Positions 1 to 6,318 of a stretch of 6,573 nucleotides of DNA are shown one piece after another. The stretch's first letter is position 1. Each line of letters starts with the position of its first letter. The notes beneath the pieces were generated by a model. That model had not been told where the DNA came from. It saw only the letters and a list, made by a program, of their open reading frames with translations, and made no database searches. This DNA comes from Deltaproteobacteria bacterium (GTDB lineage Bacteria; Myxococcota_A; UBA9160; UBA4427). The position numbers and the translations under genes were made by a program. The stretch spans positions 1 to 6,573 of the forward strand of contig DRKE01000265.1 in assembly GCA_011051925.1 (NCBI GenBank), given 5' to 3'.

Positions 1-34
1 AAAGCGGAAGGGGATCGGCGGAACGGCGGAACAT
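1..34 (-). CDS. Possible first codons of a divergent gene (partial, unidentified)
   Basis: On the minus strand an ATG at 34-32 opens a frame that stays open to the window edge, giving only 11 codons (MFRRSADPLPL). It is preceded by a perfect GGAGG (minus strand of 39-43) with 4 nt spacing, which is the main reason for the call. A second ATG at 38-36 lies directly against the GGAGG and is a less likely start; its frame also stays open to the edge. The fragment is too short to identify a family. If real, the gene is divergent from korA and the roughly 300 bp between them would be a shared promoter region. It may equally be a chance purine-rich stretch. Confidence 0.25.
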   Translation of the reverse strand, partial: MFRRSADPLPL

Positions 35-336
35 GCATCCTCCATCGGCCGCGGGCGCCAGATCTTGAGCTTCTCCGGGCGGCAGGCCGGCACGGAAGAG
101 CCTGCTTCCGTTCGAATTTTTCCGCTCGGGAATTCCTCGGCCCGAACCCCCGCAAGACCTTTCGCGTCGCGGCGAGCGGGATACAATCCCCCAAGGCTTA
201 CAAGACCGGGGGTCCCCGGGACTCCTTTTCTGAACTTTCCTCTCTCGTCCTCCAATTCCCCGAGGCCATCCGACCTCAGTCCAGTCGATCCCCTGCCCTG
301 AATCAGGCATTCCAACCAGCCGCGAGACGGTCCAGA
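35..336. other. Non-coding region upstream of korA
   Basis: I see no convincing gene in this 302-bp stretch. It is visibly richer in A/T runs than the flanking genes (for example around 113-122, 181-187 and 223-240), as expected of a promoter or leader. It contains a candidate -10 element at 182-187 and a short GC hairpin (CCGGGG at 206-211, CCCCGG at 214-219) followed by a pyrimidine-rich run. A frame from a TTG at 65 to 301 gives a Pro/Ser/Arg-rich peptide with no recognisable motif and is probably spurious. The korA frame has no stop codon anywhere from position 1 to 336, but it also has no ATG, GTG or TTG there, and its translation looks like non-coding sequence. Confidence 0.6.
160..187 (+). 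promoter_or_regulatory. Candidate korA promoter (good -10, poor -35)
   Basis: TACAAT at 182-187 matches the bacterial -10 consensus at five of six positions and sits in an otherwise GC-rich stretch. The best-placed upstream hexamer, TTTCGC at 160-165 with a 16-bp spacer, matches the -35 consensus poorly. Transcription would begin near 194, leaving a leader of about 140 nt before the korA start. This is inference from consensus alone; an activator-dependent promoter or another sigma factor is equally possible. Confidence 0.27.
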
Positions 337-2190
337 GTGACAGCGAGCAACCTCCACGACCAGAAACCTTCCAAGAACGTCGACCACGTCGCCATCCGAT
401 TCGCTGGAGATTCGGGCGATGGAATGCAGTTGACGGGGACCCGGTTCAGCGACGAAACGGCGCTCGCCGGCAACGACCTTTCGACCTTTCCGGACTTTCC
501 GGCGGAGATCCGCGCCCCGGCCGGTACGATGGCGGGCGTCTCCGGCTTCCAGATCCATTTCTCGAGCCACGACATCCACACCCCGGCCGATCAACCCGAC
601 GTCCTGGTCGCCTTCAATCCCGCCGCCCTGCGCGCCAACATCGACGACGTCCGGCCCGGCGGAATGGTGATCCTCAACATCGACGCCTTCAATGCCAAGT
701 CGCTGGCCCGGGCGGGCTATTCCGGAGACCCGCTCCCCGAACTCCGGGAACGCTACCGCGTCGTCGAGATTCCGTTCACGACCCTGAACCGCGAAGCGCT
801 CCGGGGCTTCGATCTCAGCCAGCGCGAGATCGACCGCTGCAAGAACTTCTTCGCGCTCGGGCTCCTCTGCTGGCTCTATGGACGCCCGATGGAGGCGACC
901 CAGCGGTGGCTGCGGGGCAAGTTCAAGGGCGACGTGCTCGAGGGCAACCTGCGCACCTTGCAGGCGGGTCATGCCTTCGGCGAAACGACGGAACTCTTCC
1001 CGGTCTCCTTCGTCGTTCCCGCGGCGAAGATCGAACCGGGAACCTATCGGAACATCACGGGCAACCAGGCACTCGCATGGGGCATCATCGCAGCCGGCGT
1101 CCAGATGGATCGCGACGTGTTCCTCGGCGCCTATCCGATCACCCCGGCCAGCGACGTGCTTCACGAAGTCTCGCGCTACCGCCATTTCGGGGTCAAGACC
1201 TTCCAGGCCGAGGACGAGATCGCTGCGGTCTCCTCTTCGATCGGCGCATCGTTCGCTGGCCAGCTCGCCGTGACGATCTCCAGCGGACCGGGCTTCATCC
1301 TCAAGCAGGAGGCCCTGGGACTCGCGGGCATGGTGGAGTTGCCGCTGGTCGCGATCGACGTCCAGCGGGCCGGCCCTTCGACCGGATCACCGACCAAGAC
1401 CGAACAGGGCGACCTCCTCGCCGCGCTTTTCGGACGTCATTCGCAGAGCGCCCTGCCCATCCTGGCCACTTCCTCGCCCGGAGATTGTTTCCATACCGTG
1501 CTCGAAGCATTCCATCTCGCGGTCCGCTACATGACGCCCGTCATCGTTCTCAGCGATGGCTATATCGCGAACAGCTCCGAACCCTGGCGCATTCCCGAGA
1601 TCGAATCCCTCGAGCGCCATACGATCCGATTCGCCGAATCCCCCGACGTCGGGGAGTTCCATCCCTATTCCCGGGACCCCGAAACCCTGGCCAGACCCTG
1701 GGCGATCCCCGGCACGAAGGATCTCGAACATCGGATCGGTGGCCTCACGAAGCAGGACATCACGGGCAACGTCCTCTATGACGCGGACAACCACGCCGAG
1801 ATGAACCGCCTTCGCAAGGAGAAGATCGAACGCATGGCGAACGACTTTCCCGAGGTCGAGGTGGACGGTCCCGACGAGGGCGAGATCCTGGTCGTCGGCT
1901 GGGGCGGAACACGCGGATCGATCACCGCCGCCACCGAAGTCGTTCGCAACGAGGGTCTGGCCGTATCGCAGATCCATCTCCGGCATCTGAACCCCTTCCC
2001 GCGCAATCTCGGCGACATCCTCGCGCGGTTCGACAAGATCCTGCTGCCCGAATTGTCGGACGGTCATCTCGCCCTCTTGTTGCGGGCGAAATACCTGGTG
2101 GATGTCCGCTCCCTCGCCAAGGTCGAGGGTCAACCCTTCAAGATCTCCGAGCTCACGGACGCGATCCACGAGCTGCATTCCGCCGCCTAG
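337..2190 (+). CDS. korA: 2-oxoglutarate:ferredoxin oxidoreductase, fused gamma-alpha subunit (KorA)
   Basis: With KorB, this cytoplasmic subunit would oxidatively decarboxylate 2-oxoglutarate with CoA to succinyl-CoA, passing electrons to ferredoxin, or run the reverse CO2-fixing reaction. The 617 residues have the fused layout of two-subunit enzymes. The gamma domain is about 15-205 and contains RFAGDSGDGMQLTG at 21-34 and the EIRAPAGT segment. The alpha pyrimidine-binding domain starts near 235, with YPITP at 266-270 and GPSTGSPTKTEQGDL at 346-360. A C-terminal domain II-like segment runs from about 510 to 613. The start is a GTG without a clear Shine-Dalgarno sequence; it is preferred because it lies just before the conserved region and no ATG, GTG or TTG occurs in frame upstream within the window. 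korB follows after 25 nt, so they are almost certainly co-transcribed. A related 2-oxoacid oxidoreductase with a different substrate cannot be excluded, but the motifs and the neighbouring sucCD favour 2-oxoglutarate. Confidence 0.93.
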   Translation: MTASNLHDQKPSKNVDHVAIRFAGDSGDGMQLTGTRFSDETALAGNDLSTFPDFPAEIRAPAGTMAGVSGFQIHFSSHDIHTPADQPDVLVAFNPAALRANIDDVRPGGMVILNIDAFNAKSLARAGYSGDPLPELRERYRVVEIPFTTLNREALRGFDLSQREIDRCKNFFALGLLCWLYGRPMEATQRWLRGKFKGDVLEGNLRTLQAGHAFGETTELFPVSFVVPAAKIEPGTYRNITGNQALAWGIIAAGVQMDRDVFLGAYPITPASDVLHEVSRYRHFGVKTFQAEDEIAAVSSSIGASFAGQLAVTISSGPGFILKQEALGLAGMVELPLVAIDVQRAGPSTGSPTKTEQGDLLAALFGRHSQSALPILATSSPGDCFHTVLEAFHLAVRYMTPVIVLSDGYIANSSEPWRIPEIESLERHTIRFAESPDVGEFHPYSRDPETLARPWAIPGTKDLEHRIGGLTKQDITGNVLYDADNHAEMNRLRKEKIERMANDFPEVEVDGPDEGEILVVGWGGTRGSITAATEVVRNEGLAVSQIHLRHLNPFPRNLGDILARFDKILLPELSDGHLALLLRAKYLVDVRSLAKVEGQPFKISELTDAIHELHSAA

Positions 2191-2202
2191 GCGCATCGGG
2201 CC

Positions 2203-2208
2203 AAGGAG
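2203..2208 (+). promoter_or_regulatory. Ribosome binding site of korB
   Basis: AAGGAG lies 7 nt before the ATG at 2216. It decides the korB start: the frame is open further upstream to 2102 inside korA, but that extension is a Ser/Arg-rich shadow of the korA 3' end and not family-like. Confidence 0.85.
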
Positions 2209-2215
2209 CCGTGCC

Positions 2216-3241
2216 ATGACAGCCGAACCGGCAGTCAAGATCTCGCGCAAGGATTTCGTTTCGGACCAGGACGTCCGATGGTGTCCGGGCTGTGGGGACT
2301 ATTCGATCCTCGCCAATGTCCAACGCGTGATGCCGGAGCTGGGCGTACCGCGCGAAAACGTCGTCTTCGTGTCGGGAATCGGCTGCTCCAGCCGCTTCCC
2401 CTACTACATGAACACCTATGGCTTCCACACGATCCACGGCCGAGCGCCCGCCTTTGCCACCGGCATCAAGGCGAGCCGCCCCGAACTCTCGGTCTGGGTC
2501 GTCACGGGAGACGGCGACGGCCTGTCGATCGGGGGCAACCATCTCCTCCATGCGCTCCGGAGGAATCTCGACATCCAGATCCTGCTCTTCAACAACCAGA
2601 TCTACGGCCTCACGAAGGGGCAGTACTCGCCGACCTCGGACGTCGGCATCAAGACGAAGTCCACGCCCCAGGGATCGATCGACTACCCGATCGATCCGAT
2701 CGCCTTCGCGATCGGGTGCGGCGCCACGTTCATCGCGCGGACGATCGACGTCGATGCGAAGCACATGCAGGAAGTCCTGAAACGGGCCCATGATCACAAG
2801 GGAACGGCTTTCGTCGAGATCCTGCAGAACTGCCCGGTCTTCAACGACGGGATCTGGGAAGCCGTCGAGAATCGGAAGTCGCGGGCGACCTCGGCGCTCG
2901 TCCTCGAACACGGCGAGCCGCTCGTTTTCGGAGTGCCGGGGCATCGCCAGGGCATCGTCTTCAAGGACGGGATCCCCGCCATCATCGACCTGGCCGACGA
3001 CGACGATCCCATCGAGCGCGGCGTCGTCGTGCACGACGAGCATCCCGCCTCGGCCTCCTACGCGGGCGTTCTCGCCACCCTCCATCGACCCGACTTTCCG
3101 CTTCCGGTCGGTGTCTTCCGAGCGGTCGAGAAGGCGACCTATGAGGACATGCTCCAGGCACAGGTCGATTCGGCCATCGCGGAGCGGGGGCGCGGCGACC
3201 TGAAGGCGCTCCTGCATTCCGGCGACACCTGGCGGATCTGA
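2216..3241 (+). CDS. korB: 2-oxoglutarate:ferredoxin oxidoreductase beta subunit (KorB)
   Basis: This subunit binds thiamine diphosphate and a [4Fe-4S] cluster and carries electrons from the KorA/KorB active site to ferredoxin. The 341 residues show WCPGCG at 22-27 (Cys23, Cys26), GIGCSSR with Cys57, and a late cysteine, Cys206, in QNCPVFNDG; this is the four-cysteine pattern expected for cluster binding. The ThDP/Mg motif begins with GDGD at 98-101 and ends with the NN pair at 126-127, followed by IYGLTKGQYSPTS. The region after about 215 matches the family's C-terminal extension. Length and motifs fit the aerobic-type two-subunit enzymes of bacteria such as Mycobacterium or Magnetococcus. 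No ferredoxin-like KorC/KorD subunit follows, because the next gene, sucD, lies on the opposite strand 25 bp away, so an external ferredoxin must be encoded elsewhere. I see no missing key residue. Confidence 0.94.
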   Translation: MTAEPAVKISRKDFVSDQDVRWCPGCGDYSILANVQRVMPELGVPRENVVFVSGIGCSSRFPYYMNTYGFHTIHGRAPAFATGIKASRPELSVWVVTGDGDGLSIGGNHLLHALRRNLDIQILLFNNQIYGLTKGQYSPTSDVGIKTKSTPQGSIDYPIDPIAFAIGCGATFIARTIDVDAKHMQEVLKRAHDHKGTAFVEILQNCPVFNDGIWEAVENRKSRATSALVLEHGEPLVFGVPGHRQGIVFKDGIPAIIDLADDDDPIERGVVVHDEHPASASYAGVLATLHRPDFPLPVGVFRAVEKATYEDMLQAQVDSAIAERGRGDLKALLHSGDTWRI

Positions 3242-3244
3242 AGA

Positions 3245-3257
3245 GCGCGGACCGCGC
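3245..3257. terminator. Hairpin between convergent korB and sucD, possible bidirectional terminator
   Basis: GCGCGG (3245-3250), a single A, and CCGCGC (3252-3257) form a perfect 6-bp inverted repeat filling half of the 25-bp gap between the two stop codons. The loop is tight, so in RNA the innermost pair would open. There is no T-tract on either side, so it is not a classical intrinsic terminator. Its position, immediately after both stops, is the reason to suspect a role in ending both transcripts. Confidence 0.35.
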
Positions 3258-3266
3258 CGGGCCGGA

Positions 3267-4145
3267 TCAGCTCTCGAGGCCCGGGGCCGCCTTGGCGAGG
3301 GTTTCGCCGATTTCGGCGGGAGAAGCCGAAACCGCGACACCGGCCTTCTCGAGCGCCGCGATCTTGTCCGACGCCCTGCCCTTGCCTCCCGCGATGATCG
3401 CGCCCGCATGTCCCATCCGCTTGCCCGGAGGCGCATGCTGACCCGCGATGAAAGCGACCACCGGCTTGTCCATGTTGGCGCGGACGAATTCCGCGGCTTC
3501 CTCTTCGGCCGATCCCCCGATCTCCCCGATCATCACGACGGCTTTCGTTTCGGGATCCGCCTGGAAAAGCGCCAGGGTATCGATGAAGTGGGTCCCGATC
3601 ACGGGATCCCCGCCGATGCCCACGCAGGTCGACTGGCCGATGCCGAGGCGCGTCAGCTGGTCGACGGCCTCATAGGTGAGGGTGCCCGAGCGCGAAACGA
3701 CCCCGACCGGACCGGGCTTCGTGATCTGGGCCGGCATGATGCCGATCCGACACTGTTCGGGCGTGACGACACCCGGGCAGTTCGGACCGATCAGTCGTGT
3801 CCGACTGCCGCGAAGAGCCGATTTCGCCCGGGCCATGTCGATCACGGGGATGCCCTCCGTGATGCAGACGGTCAGGTCGAGTTCATTCTCCGCCGCTTCC
3901 AGGATCGCGTCCGCCGCACCCGGCGGTGGTACGAAGATCACGGAGGCATTGGCACCGGTCGCGGACTTCGCTTCGGCCACCGTGTTGAAGACGGGGATGC
4001 CCTCGATCTCGCTGCCGCCCTTGCCGGGATGGACACCGCCCACGACCCGGGTTCCGTATTCGCGCGAGAGCCCGGCATGGAAGGTTCCCATCCGTCCCAT
4101 GCCCTGGACGATCAATTTCGTGTTCCTGTCGCACAGGATGGCCAT
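3267..4145 (-). CDS. sucD: Succinyl-CoA synthetase alpha subunit (SucD) with an altered CoA loop
   Basis: This is the CoA-binding and phosphohistidine subunit of the ligase that interconverts succinyl-CoA and succinate with formation of ATP or GTP. The 292 residues cover the whole family, with the N-terminal CoA-binding domain at about 1-125 and the ligase domain after it. Visible conserved parts are PGKGG with Lys42, ITEGIP at 95-100, IGPNCPG at 119-125, SRSGTLTYE at 151-159, GIGGDP at 176-181, IGEIGGSAEEEAA, and GKRMGHAGAII with the catalytic His246. The odd point is the loop after the first strand: E. coli reads QGFTGSQGTFH, while here it is QGMGRMGTFH, one residue shorter and lacking the usual threonine. 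The ATG overlaps the sucC stop by one base (TGATG), which suggests translational coupling. Citryl-CoA or malyl-CoA synthetase relatives are less likely because the catalytic region closely follows SucD and the partner is a full SucC. Confidence 0.94.
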   Translation of the reverse strand: MAILCDRNTKLIVQGMGRMGTFHAGLSREYGTRVVGGVHPGKGGSEIEGIPVFNTVAEAKSATGANASVIFVPPPGAADAILEAAENELDLTVCITEGIPVIDMARAKSALRGSRTRLIGPNCPGVVTPEQCRIGIMPAQITKPGPVGVVSRSGTLTYEAVDQLTRLGIGQSTCVGIGGDPVIGTHFIDTLALFQADPETKAVVMIGEIGGSAEEEAAEFVRANMDKPVVAFIAGQHAPPGKRMGHAGAIIAGGKGRASDKIAALEKAGVAVSASPAEIGETLAKAAPGLES

Positions 4146-5314
4146 CAGGCTGCTCCCTTGACGGCGGCAACGGCGAGTTCACCCGCGTCCTTGAGCGTTT
4201 CCGCCGGTGTGATGTCGAGACCCGAGTTCGCGAGGATTTCGCGTCCCTCGGGCGCTTTCGTTCCCTGCAGGCGAACCACGAGCGGCACGCCGACCCCGAG
4301 ATCCGCCGCGGCGGCGACCACGCCCTCCGCGATGAGGTCGCAGCGAACGATCCCCCCGAAGATGTTGACCAGGATCGCCTCCACGTTCTCGTCTCCCAGG
4401 ATGAGTTTGAAGGCGGCCTTCACCTTCTCCTTGTCGGCGCCTCCGCCGGCATCGAGGAAGTTGGCAGGCTTGCCTCCGCAGTAGTGGATCATGTCGAGGG
4501 TCGCCATCGCCAGCCCCGCACCGTTCACCATGCAACCGATGTTGCCGTCGAGCCCGACGTAGGCGAGATCGATCTCCTTGGCAGCCCGCTCGCGAGGATC
4601 CTCCTCGTCCGGATCCCGCAGTTCGGCGATCTCCGGATGTCGGTAGAGGGCGTTGTCATCGAAGTTGAGCTTGCCGTCGAGGGCGAGCAGGTCGCCCTGC
4701 TCCGTCAGGACGAGGGGATTGATCTCGACCTGGGAGCAATCCTTCGTCATGTAGAGATCGAAGAGCCCCCTCACGAAGGGCACGAATTTCTTCACGAGAT
4801 CCCCATCGAATCCCAGGCGGAAGCCGAGATCCCGGATCTGGTAGTCACGCAGGCCGACATTCGCGTCCACGAAGGTCGTGAGGATCTTGTCGGGCGACTT
4901 CTCCGCCACGACTTCGATCTCCATTCCGCCTTCGGTCGACGCGACGAGCGCGAACTTCTCGGCGGACCGGTCGAAGAGGATCGCGAAATAGTATTCCTTC
5001 GCGATGTCCGACCCGGCCTCGACATAGACCTTCCGGACCAGCTTGCCCTCGGGTGGCGTCTGCGGCGTGTGCAGGGTCATGCCGAGGATCTCGCTGGCCG
5101 CCTTCTTCGCCTCGGCGGGAGACTTCGCGAGCTTGACCCCGCCCGCCTTTCCGCGTCCGCCCGCGTGGACTTGCGCCTTCACCACGACGATCTTCGTAGC
5201 GAGATTCTTCGCCGCCCGTTCCGCTTCTTCCGGCGTGGTGGCGAGTTCGCCGTCCGGAACGGCGACACCGAATTCCCGGAAGAGCGCCTTCGCTTGATAC
5301 TCGTGAACGTTCAT
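4145..5314 (-). CDS. sucC: Succinyl-CoA synthetase (ADP-forming) beta subunit (SucC)
   Basis: This is the nucleotide- and succinate-binding subunit that pairs with SucD. The 389 residues match the usual length (E. coli has 388). An N-terminal ATP-grasp domain (to about 240) is followed by the ligase/CoA-binding-type domain. Residues fall at the same numbers as in E. coli: Lys46, Gly53-Arg54-Gly55 in VHAGGRGKAGG, Glu99, Glu197, Asn199 in VEINPL, and Asp213 in LALDGKL. Also present are DGNIGCMVNGAGLAM, NFLDAGGGA and VNIFGGIVRCD. The frame is open further upstream to 5431, but the ATG at 5314 is chosen because MNVHEYQAK is the standard N terminus and a Shine-Dalgarno sequence precedes it. Nucleotide preference (ATP or GTP) cannot be read safely from the sequence. 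It lies 43 bp downstream of mdh and overlaps sucD by one base. Confidence 0.96.
   Translation of the reverse strand: MNVHEYQAKALFREFGVAVPDGELATTPEEAERAAKNLATKIVVVKAQVHAGGRGKAGGVKLAKSPAEAKKAASEILGMTLHTPQTPPEGKLVRKVYVEAGSDIAKEYYFAILFDRSAEKFALVASTEGGMEIEVVAEKSPDKILTTFVDANVGLRDYQIRDLGFRLGFDGDLVKKFVPFVRGLFDLYMTKDCSQVEINPLVLTEQGDLLALDGKLNFDDNALYRHPEIAELRDPDEEDPRERAAKEIDLAYVGLDGNIGCMVNGAGLAMATLDMIHYCGGKPANFLDAGGGADKEKVKAAFKLILGDENVEAILVNIFGGIVRCDLIAEGVVAAAADLGVGVPLVVRLQGTKAPEGREILANSGLDITPAETLKDAGELAVAAVKGAA
4153..4159 (-). promoter_or_regulatory. Ribosome binding site of sucD inside the sucC end
   Basis: On the minus strand AAGGGAG lies 7 nt before the sucD ATG and within the last codons of sucC. 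It gives sucD its own initiation signal even though start and stop overlap, consistent with near-equal production of the two subunits. Confidence 0.75.
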
Positions 5315-5319
5315 GTCTG

Positions 5320-5329
5320 TCCTGTCTCC
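5320..5329 (-). promoter_or_regulatory. Ribosome binding site of sucC
   Basis: On the minus strand GGAG (5329-5326) and AGGA (5323-5320) precede the ATG at 5314; AGGA has 5 nt spacing. This fixes the start of sucC at 5314 instead of the longer open frame that reaches back into mdh. Confidence 0.7.
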
Positions 5330-5332
5330 GAC

Positions 5333-5352
5333 GGCCGGTTCCTGCTCCGGCC
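5333..5352 (-). other. Stem-loop between mdh and sucC
   Basis: GGCCGG (5333-5338) and CCGGCC (5347-5352) form a 6-bp, all G/C stem with an 8-nt loop in the 43-bp intercistronic gap. On the transcript it would lie just after the mdh stop and just before the sucC ribosome binding site. There is no U-tract after it, so it is unlikely to terminate fully; an effect on mRNA stability or partial read-through is possible. In such GC-rich sequence it may also be chance. Confidence 0.35.
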
Positions 5353-5357
5353 CGGGC

Positions 5358-6287
5358 CTAGAGTTCGATCTGCGAAACCAGCTTCCGGACGTGCTCGACC
5401 GAAGCGTCGAAATTCGAACGCTCCTCGGCATTCAATTCGATCTCGATGATCCGTTCGAGCCCCCCCGCGCCGATCACGCAGGGCACGCCGACGTAGAGGC
5501 CATCGACCCCGTATTCCCCCTCGCAAAGGCAGGCGCAGGCGAGGACCCGTTTCTTGTCCTTGAGATACGACTCCGCCATCTCCATCGCCGAGACCGCCGG
5601 CGAGACGAAGGCCGAACCGGTCTTGAGCAGTCCGACGACCTCTCCCCCGGCACCCTTCGTCCGCTCGACGATCGCGTCGATCTTCTCCTTCGGAAGCAGG
5701 CTTTCGATCGGGATGCCCGCGACCGTGCAGTAGCGGACCAGCGGGACCATCGTATCCCCATGGCCACCGAGCACGAGGGCGGTCACGTCCTTGACCGAAA
5801 CGCCGAGTTCCCAGGCGACGAAGCTCCGGAAACGGGTCGAGTCGAGGACACCGGCCATGCCGACCACGCGGCTCTTGGGAAAGCCGGAAACCTCCTTGAA
5901 CGTGTAGACCATCGCATCGAGGGGATTCGAGATGACGATGACGAAGGCATCGGGTGCATGATCGCGCACGCCTGCCGCCACCTGCTTCATGATGGAAAGA
6001 TTCGTCTTGAGCAGATCGTCCCGGCTCATGCCCGGCTTGCGCGCGAGACCGGCCGTGATGATGACGACGTCCGCCCCGGCGATTCCGTCATAGTCGTTGG
6101 TTCCCGTGATCTTCGAATCGCTGCCGACGAGCGGCGTCGCTTCGGCCATGTCGAGTGCCTTGCCCTGGGGAAGGCCTTCCACGACGTCGAAGATGACGGC
6201 ATCGCCCAGTTCCCGGTAGGCAACCTGCTCTGCCAGCATGCCTCCGATATTGCCCCCGCCGATCAACGCGATCTTCGGTCTTGCCAT
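5358..6287 (-). CDS. mdh: NAD-dependent malate dehydrogenase, LDH-like type (Mdh)
   Basis: Mdh interconverts malate and oxaloacetate with NAD in the cytoplasm. The 309 residues have the normal length for the lactate-dehydrogenase-like (type 3) malate dehydrogenases. The Rossmann motif is IGGGNIGG at 9-16, and Asp34 in the IFDV segment ends the second strand, which favours NAD over NADP. The substrate region is GLARKPGMSRDD, with Arg83 and Arg89; the arginine in this loop distinguishes malate from lactate dehydrogenases. Asn121 is in SNPLD, Asp149 and Arg152 in LDSTRFR, and the catalytic His176 in GGHGDTMVP. All expected catalytic residues are present. The start ATG has a strong Shine-Dalgarno sequence 7 nt upstream. 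The gene is 31 bp after aspS and 43 bp before sucC on the same strand, so it is probably part of the same operon. Confidence 0.95.
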   Translation of the reverse strand: MARPKIALIGGGNIGGMLAEQVAYRELGDAVIFDVVEGLPQGKALDMAEATPLVGSDSKITGTNDYDGIAGADVVIITAGLARKPGMSRDDLLKTNLSIMKQVAAGVRDHAPDAFVIVISNPLDAMVYTFKEVSGFPKSRVVGMAGVLDSTRFRSFVAWELGVSVKDVTALVLGGHGDTMVPLVRYCTVAGIPIESLLPKEKIDAIVERTKGAGGEVVGLLKTGSAFVSPAVSAMEMAESYLKDKKRVLACACLCEGEYGVDGLYVGVPCVIGAGGLERIIEIELNAEERSNFDASVEHVRKLVSQIEL

Positions 6288-6294
6288 GAGAGTT

Positions 6295-6301
6295 CCCTCC
6301 T
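6295..6301 (-). promoter_or_regulatory. Strong ribosome binding site of mdh
   Basis: On the minus strand AGGAGGG lies 7 nt before the mdh ATG, in the 31-bp gap after aspS. It is the best Shine-Dalgarno match in the window and suggests mdh is translated efficiently. Confidence 0.85.
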
Positions 6302-6318
6302 CGTTCGTGCGGTCCGAT

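Noticed and set aside
16..31. Two tandem copies of CGGCGGAA
   Set aside because: Two 8-bp copies in GC-rich DNA are too little to call a repeat element or binding-site array.
206..232. CCGGGG/CCCCGG hairpin followed by a pyrimidine-rich run as an intrinsic terminator
   Set aside because: The stem has a 2-nt loop and the following run (actccttttc) is not a proper T-tract; no upstream plus-strand gene is seen that would need it.
65..301. 78-codon plus-strand frame with a TTG start before korA
   Set aside because: It is Pro/Ser/Arg-rich, has no Shine-Dalgarno sequence and no recognisable motif; it is best read as a chance open frame in the leader.
1387..2250. Minus-strand open frame (287 codons) opposite korA
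   Set aside because: It is antisense to the conserved C-terminal half of korA and crosses the korA-korB junction; no motif is visible.
2153..3436. Long minus-strand open frame (427 codons) opposite korB
   Set aside because: It is Arg/Asp-rich with no recognisable motif and is fully antisense to a well-supported korB. Such frames are expected in GC-rich genes with strong third-position bias.
3408..4484. Plus-strand open frame (358 codons) opposite sucD and the end of sucC
   Set aside because: It is antisense to sucD, is Arg/Asp/His-rich, has no plausible ribosome binding site and no motif.
5349..5358. Perfect 10-bp palindrome GGCCCGGGCC at the mdh stop as an operator site
   Set aside because: It overlaps the mdh stop codon and the neighbouring stem-loop, and GC palindromes of this length are easily found by chance here.
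4484..5449. Plus-strand open frame (321 codons) opposite sucC
   Set aside because: It is antisense to a complete sucC with all catalytic residues; the predicted protein shows no family features.
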